The translations under genes and the position numbers were made by a program. 64,000 bases of DNA, taken from contig NC_037088.1 in NCBI RefSeq assembly GCF_002994745.2, forward strand, positions 57,678,397-57,742,396, read 5' to 3'. A model generated the notes under the pieces. The model saw only the letters and a program-made list of their open reading frames with translations. It was not told the origin of the DNA and made no database searches. Below are positions 57,087 to 64,000 of this stretch, in pieces. The stretch is from Rosa chinensis (Eukaryota > Streptophyta > Magnoliopsida > Rosales > Rosaceae). Position 1 is the first letter of the stretch. Each line of letters opens with the position of its first letter.

Positions 57087-57490
57087 GGACGAGTAGTTTT
57101 TTCGATAAGAGAAGAAAATTACAGAGTAAAACCCCTAAACACAACCTACATTCAGAGAATCAAAATAAAAAGCTTGAGCAGCAGACAAAGGAAGAGAGGT
57201 AGACCAGATTTGAGCTTGAGTCAAATGGCCAAGCTTAGCTAAGGCATCATCAAGGAAATTAGCTTCGCAATGGACATACTAAATGAAACAAATGTGTAAT
57301 TGGTTTGCCAAAAGCTTTATGTCTTTAATGAGAGATTTCAGGCGCCAAGGGGGTCGACACATACCATTAACAGCATCAATTAGAATCTTAGAATCTCCTT
57401 CAACTTTCAAGGAAGAGAAACCATGGAGCAGAGCAGCATGAAGACCAGCTCTAAGGGATAGTCCTTCAGCTATTAGAATGTCCATATTGA

Positions 57491-57877
57491 AGATTTGGCG
57501 ATATGGTCAAGATATGGTTAGCTTGCAATATACGTTTGTGCATATGATGAATCCTTTATTATTGCAAAGCAAGCATGGTGGTGCTACAGCAACATGGCAC
57601 AACTAGTCCTTTCTCATTCAGTGGAGTTTAAAGCATGGTGAAGCAAGTCTAAGCATGGTGTCCTTTCTTATTGACTTTCCTCTTTTGTAATCATTTTAGG
57701 TAGGATCCAAGTAGTGTGAATCGTCTTAGTCTTCCTTCCTTTTCCTTTGTAGTGTGAATCCTCTTAGTCTTCTTTCTTTTTTCTTTGTCTATATATTTAC
57801 GCATTCATGTAAAGGTTACAACACAATTCAATACAAAGAAAATTTGCACCATCCATTTGTATTTTTCAACAATCCAC
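57491..57877. mobile_element. LTR-like insertion in the second LINE
   Basis: An AT-rich block interrupts the LINE RNase H between codons that belong together. It begins near TGAAGATTTGG and ends TTTTCAACA (TG..CA), and the complementary strand has a TATA-like motif. I could not confirm a clean 5-bp duplication. Could be a solo LTR. Confidence 0.4.
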
Positions 57878-58167
57878 CTTATGGAGATTGTTGCAAGCTG
57901 CCAGAATAGAGATACCTTGATCATTCCTGAAAACAAAACCACCAGATGTTGAAGATGAATGGAGCACATAACCATCAAAGTTGAGTTTACAATAGCCCTA
58001 TGAAGGGGGGCCGGGACCATTCAAATAATTGAGGGTTGAATTTGGACTTAGGGACAGGTGAATTAAGCTTAGAATAGTGAGAAAAAGTATAGGCTGACAA
58101 AAATATAATGGTGGTTGGAGAAAAAAGGCTTATTTCGAAGAATAAGGTCATTTCTAGCTTTCCAAAA

Positions 58168-59696
58168 GGGTTTTTTACTTTAACAGTGTCCGAACTCTTC
58201 AAGGACTTTTGAAAAGATACTTGAACTTTCAAAGTTATCAATGTGATAACTGGACTCATTTTTTTGTATCAATGTCATACCTACGGGCAATTTCCTTTAC
58301 GGAACCGTTAAATTTTACACGTGTGCCCCACGTGAGTCACTTAATGAGGGTAAAAAGACTGATTTGCCCTAAAAAAATTGTTTTTGTTTTTTTTAATTGT
58401 TTGTTTTTTATTTATTTTTTTCTCTCTCTTCTTCCTCACTAGTTTTGCTTGTACGTTTCGCCGGAGAGAATCATCTCTGAAGTTGAACAAGTTTCCTCTG
58501 TTGCCATGGCTAACCTGAAATCCATAGCCGAATGCATAATCTTCTCCATTTACGCAAAGGTGTGCGTTCATATTTACAAAATCATCAGAAGCTCGGAGTG
58601 GAAGGATTCACCTCTTCTCGGATCCATAAGGAGGTCCTCGAGCTTTAGAATCTAAAGAACCCTAATTTTCTAATCTTGTTCAAGAATTCAAGGTCACAAC
58701 TCTTCAATTGTCTATAGAGAATTGAATGTCAAACCAGAATTGTGACAATGAAATCAAAGAACCCTAATTTGAAGATTTGCCCCAATTTTTTTCACTCACT
58801 GAATGTAATTCCTTAACCCCAAAACTGCACAAGCCACCATTAATTCAATTGGAACTGAACACAGAGGCTCGGAATCGTCGCACCAGACTTCCACACCGTG
58901 ATGTTGACGCCGGCGAGCATAACTGCTCTAGAAATGGATAGGTGCTGTGGTGTTAGCATTTAGTTACTATAATCCCAAGTTAGTCACTCCCTTCGTTTGA
59001 ACCTCGGAGCAATCGCGTAACATAAAGCTCCCAATTTGAACTAGGACGCGGTCTAAGCTTGAACGGGCACCAGCTCATGTTTTAAGATGTCAGCGATGAA
59101 TCGATGAAGCCAAGAAATCCGCCAGCAACGGTGGTTCCGACAGAACCAGTAAACACCCAAAAAAATGTTGGCCTTCGATTTCCTCTCCACGGTTGATGAA
59201 TGGACGAACCACGACCACAGAGATGTTGGCGATGGCGAGACAAAGAGATTAGGACCGGTGCATTGTCGTGCGGTTGTCGGAATCCCCAATTACTGTCAGG
59301 TTATGCTTGTGTCTATTTGGGTCGTCAACCGGGTCGAAGATCCTAGAACATCTCCGGCAAGCTGCACAATAAGGTCTGGATCACCGCTAGTGATATTCTC
59401 CTCTCTCTCTCTCAGAGATCCCTCTGTGTTGAATCTCAGGTAAATTCCAAGTCTGAGGTCTCGATCTTTGTTCCCGTTCATGGCTGAAGGCTTGTGCAAA
59501 AGTCATTTTGACCCTTATTTTTTGCCTCACGTGCAGGACATGTGGTCACAGTTAACGGTTTTGTGACGGAAATTGCCCGTAGGGATGACGTTGATACAAA
59601 AAAAATGAGTCAAGGTATCACATTGATAACTTTGAAAGTTCAGGTATCTTTTTAAAAGTCCTCGAAGAGTTCGAACACTATTGAAGTAAAAAACCC
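58168..59696. mobile_element. Long-TIR element (MULE-like) carrying GC-rich fragments
   Basis: The ends are inverted repeats of about 200 bp (58168-58375 against 59492-59696), starting GGGTTTTTTACTT and sharing GAACTTTCAAAGTTATCAAT and CCTACGGGCAATTTCC. Long TIRs are typical of Mutator-like elements, but I see no clean 9-bp duplication. The interior (58440-59480) is less AT-rich and reads like captured 5' gene sequence on either strand. No product is recognised. It interrupts the second LINE. Confidence 0.7.
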
Positions 59697-59951
59697 TCAA
59701 ATAAAATAAGTAGTGTTTAAGGCTATGCTGAATGTAGGATTACCTGGTGAAGATATAGTGGAAAGGAAACATAGCCAATCTATGAAGGATTGTTGCCAAA
59801 AAGTCGGACAAAAAGATTAGGAAAAGATTTGGCTATCTGTTTTTCCTAATCTCTGGGATTCAGGTAGGAAAAAAAAAAGATGATCAAGGCTCTCAAAAAT
59901 AGAGTTACAAATTGGACATTGTCTATCAACATGCTGATTAGTAGAAATTTG

Positions 59952-60624
59952 GGCCACGTTTGTTTCCCTAGATATACGGGATGGATATGACAAAAAAAGT
60001 CCAATCTGACCTCATGTCATGTTTGGAGGCCCAAACATGGATGGGCTGAAAAATTTGAATCCTATCTAACATGGATTACAAATCTAGTTGAAATGGTAAT
60101 TAAATTAAATCGACTTCGTTTTGACTCATCCCCGACAACGCCAAAACTGCAAAATCTCATCTCTTTCTCTCCAACGAGCCCCGAATCCATCTTCAAGCAC
60201 AGCGACTTCATCTCCATCAACAACCCATCGCTATTATCCACCTTGCCGTACTCGACATCGGAGCGGGCTTCTCTTCAGGACCTTTAACGCGGCCTTCTTG
60301 GTCTCCTCGACCTTGACGATCGCGATCTCAACGCTTTGGTTGATGGTGATCTCTCACTGCTCGAGCTCATCGGGACTCTTCTTGATCTCGCGTTCTAGGG
60401 TTTGGATTTTGCTGTTGATGGCCTCCGATTTCTGGAGGAGGTTTTGCTCGAGCGAGAGGAGCTCTTCCAGACTAACATGGCTGTTTTGGCTTATCCAATC
60501 AGCCATGAATAAAGCCTACCAAACGTGTTATTAGAAAGATGGAAGACATCTCCAATCCAATCTAGTCAAGTTTGATCAGGATAGGATTAGAAATCCAATC
60601 TAATCCATGGCACCAAACACAGCC
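59952..60624. mobile_element. PIF/Harbinger-like element with a captured gene fragment
   Basis: A 673-bp block in the LINE with ends GGCCACGTTTGTTTCC and, reverse-complemented, GGCTGTGTTTGGTGCC (11 of 16 match) and 3-bp flanks TTG on both sides. The GTTTG-type end and 3-bp duplication point to PIF/Harbinger, though TTG is not the usual TWA. No transposase present. Confidence 0.55.
60180..60506 (-). pseudogene. Captured coiled-coil protein fragment, unidentified
   Basis: From an ATG at 60506 the minus strand reads MADWISQNSHVSLEELLSLE. About 50 codons later comes a TGA, and the same frame continues with the helix-like INQSVEIAIVKVEETKKAAL. Composition (Glu, Lys, Leu, heptad-like spacing) suggests a coiled coil. 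The family is not recognised. It is GC-rich compared with the surrounding DNA and wholly within the Harbinger-like element. Confidence 0.5.
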
Positions 60625-61259
60625 TTGGTCTCTAGTAGGGAGACGCGCGCTTTCGAAGAAGCTACCAAATAAAAACCTTAACTTTAGGCGGTAAAATTTG
60701 TTTCCACATTTGCTGTAACAGATCAGAATTGAAATGAGCAACAGTATTCTATAAAAGGAGAGAAGAAGCCGACTTAAGAGTAAAAGAATCACGGACGAGT
60801 AGTTAATATCTGTTCCAAGTTATTATATACAAAATAAAATATAAAATAAAATCACATTTCCCACCGAAAGAAAAAATGAGAAGACAAATAGTAGGGGTCG
60901 TCAACGGGCCGGGCCCGGCCCATTCATAGCGGGCTTGGGCCGGGCCTTGCTATATTTTTAAATAATTGCGGGCCGGGCCGGGCCGGGCTTTATTAAAAAT
61001 GAAAGGATCCAAGCTCGTCCATATAAAGCGGGCCTTGCGGGCTTTTTTGGGCCGGGCCTTGCGGGCTTTATTTATAAATAAATATTTAAAGACACAAGTT
61101 TTTTTTTTTTAATCAAGCTTTGGAAATTCAATGGATAATGATCAAATACAACCAAAGATAACAGATCTATATAACTATATTGTACCCAAAAAAATCTATA
61201 TTTATATATAGATACTAATTTATTGATAAATAAATTTTTAAAGACACTAATTTTTTATA

Positions 61260-62990
61260 AATCTATATTTATATATCATACACTTCAAAGAGCAACCCCT
61301 ATCAATTCAAAGAAAATGGAAAAACCGACCGTTGGATGAGTTTATTTCAATAAATTATGAGTGTGGTAAAAAATTTAGCCAATTTCACCATATTTTCGAA
61401 TCCGATCGGATTGGTCAACCGTAGTCACTTAAATGTTTTATTGGTTGACCAATGCCGTGACAACCGCGAAACGTGCTTATTTTTTCACATCACGTTTGTA
61501 TATATTCCATCAATGGATGTGCGTGGACATAAGATAAAAAAAAAAAAAAATTTAATTACAAACACATTGGACTATACCAATTTTATTCCTAAAGTTGTAT
61601 GACTTATACATTGCATTTAAATTGTTTAAGTTCATTCTAAAGCAACCATGAAGTGGAAAATGAATTCGGAGAAACCAACCGCTCGATGGAGAGATTGTAA
61701 TGTTTTATGGTGGTTGTAGAAAATCCAACCAATTTGGTTCTCGTTTCGAATTCGATCAACTAGGTCAAACGTAGTTACTCTTATAAACCTATATTTATAT
61801 ATCATACACTCCAAAGAGCAACCCCTATCAATTCAAAGAAAATGGAAAAACCGACCGTTGGATGAGTTTATTACAATAAATTATGAGTGTGGTAAAAAAT
61901 TTAGCCAATTTCACCATATTTTCGAATCCGATCAGATTGGTCAACCGTAGTCACTTATATGTTTTATTGGTTGACCGATGGCGTGACAACCGCAAAATGT
62001 GCTTATTTTTTCACATCACATTTTTATATATTCCATCGATGAATGTGCGTGGACATAAGATAAAAAAAATTAATTTTAATTACAAACACATTGGACTATA
62101 CCAATTTTATTCCTAAAGTTGTATGACTTGTACATTGCATTTAAATTGTTTAAGTTCATTCTAAAGCAACCATGAAGTGGAAAATGAATTCGGAGAAACC
62201 AACCGCTCGATGGAGAGATTGTAATTTTTTATGGTGGTTGTAGAAAATCCAGCCAATTTGGTTCTCGTTTTGAATTCGATCAACTAGGTCAAACGTAGTT
62301 ACTCTTATAAACCTATATTTTTATATCATACACTCTAAAGAGCGACCCCCATCAATTCAAAGAAAATGGAAAAACCGACCGTTGGATGAGTTTATTACAA
62401 TAAATTATGAGTGTGGTAAAAAAAATTAGCCAATTTCACCATATTTTCGAATCCGATCGGATTGGTCAACCGTAGTCACTTATATGTTTTATTGGTTGAC
62501 CGATGGCGTGACAACCGCAAAATGTGCTTATTTTTTCACATCACGTTTGTATAAATTCCATCGATGGATGTGTGTGGACATAAGATAAAAAAAATTAATT
62601 TTTGTTACAAACACATTGGTCTATACCAATTTTATTCCTAAAGTTGTAAGACTTATACATTGCATTTAAATTGTTTAGGTTCATTCTAAAGCAACCATGA
62701 AGTGGAAAATGAATTCGGAGAAACCAACCACTCGATGGAGAGATTGTAATGTTTTATGGTGATTGTAGAAAATCTAGCCAATTTGGTTCTTGTTTCGAAT
62801 TCGATCAACTAGGTCAAACGTAGTTACTCTTATAAACCTATATTTATATATCATACACTCCAAAGAGCAACCCCTATCAATTCAAAGAAAATGAAAAAAC
62901 CGATCGTTGGATGAGTTTATTACAATAAATTATGAGTGTGGTAACAAATTTAGCCAATTTCACCATATTTTCGAATCCGATCGGATTGGT
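61260..62990. repeat. About 525-bp tandem repeat, 3.3 copies
   Basis: The marker TCAATTCAAAGAAAATG occurs at 61302, 61828, 62352 and 62877, giving periods of 526, 524 and 525. It is the same unit as at 5030-6255. Short ORFs starting MSVVKNLANFTIF recur in each unit by virtue of the repeat and are not considered genes. Confidence 0.92.
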
Positions 62991-63054
62991 CAACCGATAT
63001 GTAGAATATATATATGCACATTAGCACATATTTTATATAGAAGTATAAGAACTT

Positions 63055-63084
63055 CCACACACACACACACACACACACATATAG

Positions 63085-63120
<36 letters not shown>

Positions 63121-63252
63121 CACACACACACACATATATATAAACACACACACAAATATATATCTATATGTGTGTGTGTATATATATATATTTATAAACA
63201 CACACACACACATATATATATAGATATCTATATATATGTGTGTGTGTGTGTG
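63055..63252. repeat. TA/CA compound microsatellite
   Basis: Inverted counterpart of 4397-4965 in element 1, shortened by the insertion that starts at 63253. Confidence 0.95.
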
Positions 63253-64000
63253 TAGGGGTGGGTTCGGTTCCGATCGGTTCGGTTCCGAGCCTAAACCGAA
63301 AACCAAACCGAAATGACATTCGGTGCGGTTTTTGTGTTTTGGAATGTTGGCACCGAAAACCGAACCGAACCGAACGGTTCGGGTCGGTTCGGCCCAGTTC
63401 GGTTTTTTTTTTATTTTTTATTTTTTTATAACAGTTTTTTACCTAATATACTCCTTTGGTATTGTAACTCAAGAAGTTTTTGTTTCTACAAACCTGTAAT
63501 TATAATCTATAACAAAAAGTTTACAAGTTTACTAATGCATGTTTTGTAATTCACTAGACAATAATCTCTAATTCGATACTCCATAGTCCATATAATTCAA
63601 TTCATATAGTCCATCAAATTCTAACATCAATATATGAAATTGTCAAAAAATATAGAGTCCAAAGTTTATAAAAGTCCATCATTACATCAACACTACATTA
63701 TAGAGTCCAAAGTTTATAAAAGTCCATCATTATAAAAGTCCATCATTACATGAATGAGGGCAATAGCATAATCTCAAGCTCGGAAAGATGAAGTCTTCGA
63801 CTTTGAAGGCTTCGACTTTGGAGGTAACATTCCACTCCGACTACTCCCCACTGCAGCTCCACATGACATCTTAAGCATCTCTACATTAGTATAAGAGAAT
63901 AATAAAAATAACATTAGAAAATAAATACATACAATCATATATAACATAAATATTACAACTTCATTAACCCAAAAAACTATAACTAAGAAAATAGAAACTA
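63253..64000. mobile_element. Possible third hAT-like element, incomplete
   Basis: It starts TAGGGGTGGGTTCGG, a typical hAT terminal sequence, followed by CGGTTCGG-rich subterminal repeats to about 63400. It then turns AT-rich to the window end, with a short repeated block AGTCCATCATTA (63673-63747). The right end is outside the window. No coding is supported. Confidence 0.5.

Larger units (their letters stand above)
57099..60792 (-). mobile_element. Second L1-type LINE, old and broken by three insertions
   Basis: Flanked by GGACGAGTAGTT on both sides (57087-57098 and 60793-60804). Going down the minus strand: a piece before zf-RVT at about 60625-60780 (PPKVKVFIW); after the first insert, zf-RVT at about 59760-59950 (STNQHVDRQCPICNS, SLDHLFF); after the second, RNase H start at about 57880-58160 (LNFDGYVLHSSSTSGGFVFR); after the third, RNase H at 57280-57490 (GLSLRAGLHAALLHGFSSLK, VEGDSKILIDAV). 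The RT core is missing, so it was strongly 5'-truncated on arrival. Many stops. Confidence 0.75.
60892..63252. mobile_element. hAT-like non-autonomous element 2 (inverted relative of 4163-6626)
   Basis: It begins TAGGGGTCGTCAACGGG, the exact complement of the right end of element 1, followed by the same GGGCCGG-rich block, the same AT-rich part and the same repeat units and TA/TG microsatellite, all in reverse order. The other end is missing: at 63253 a different hAT-like end begins. The 8-bp duplication can therefore not be tested. Confidence 0.85.

Noticed and set aside
58440..58655. New gene in the long-TIR element
   Set aside because: Short frame between TIRs with no family resemblance; more likely captured or random sequence.

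Overview
The window is eukaryotic nuclear DNA from a flowering plant, almost certainly a eudicot. The evidence is GT-AG introns, receptor-like cytoplasmic kinase (RLCK/PBL-type) genes, an extra-large G-protein (XLG) fragment, plant Ty1/copia and L1-type elements, and AT-rich intergenic DNA with long (TA)n tracts. A Rosaceae-like source is only an impression and is not demonstrated. No bacterial-style operon, tRNA, rRNA or CRISPR array was seen.

The backbone, from about 15.6 to 56.7 kb on the + strand, is a tandem cluster of five related RLCK copies with the same seven-exon plan. P1 (15669-26862) carries a Copia element in an intron and is broken by an 8-bp duplication, a frameshift and a stop. 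P2 (28135-31301) is the only copy with an unbroken coding frame (459 codons as modelled), but it has a 48-bp activation-segment duplication and a damaged splice acceptor. P3 (32209-38458) has only exon 1 and exon 7 left, with an XLG pseudogene and a LINE between them. P4 (40003-42809) has an exon-1 break, a lost acceptor and a truncated end. P5 (43386-56659) is split by two Copia elements and has lost its DFG motif.

Mobile DNA makes up most of the rest, and insertion boundaries could be read directly. Copia-A (1-7127, minus, runs off the left edge) holds a SINE (about 4100-6665), which is itself split by a hAT-like element (4163-6626, 8-bp TSD). A TIR element sits between (TA)n tracts at 7714-8086. 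A 7.25-kb MULE with a 9-bp TSD (8327-15576) carries fragments of an AHSA1-like gene and an LRK10-like kinase plus a 266-bp tandem array. Copia-B (16059-23165) is intact, with two LTRs that look identical. Copia-C (44174-50289) and Copia-D (50445-55909) are decayed. A 5'-truncated LINE lies at 34261-37885 (16-bp TSD). A second LINE (57099-60792, 12-bp TSD) is broken by three later insertions. The right edge holds an inverted second copy of the 4163-6626 hAT-like element (60892-63252), cut by the end of yet another hAT-like element.

Likely order of events: tandem duplication of the kinase genes, decay and insertion of older elements (XLG fragment, LINEs, Copia-D, Copia-C), then the MULE, and most recently Copia-B. 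The most unusual observations are: (1) Copia-A appears to start translation inside its LTR and to splice over its primer binding site; (2) a MULE carrying gene fragments together with a satellite-like array whose every full monomer is open on one strand; (3) a kinase with a duplicated activation segment; (4) an XLG fragment lodged inside a kinase remnant.
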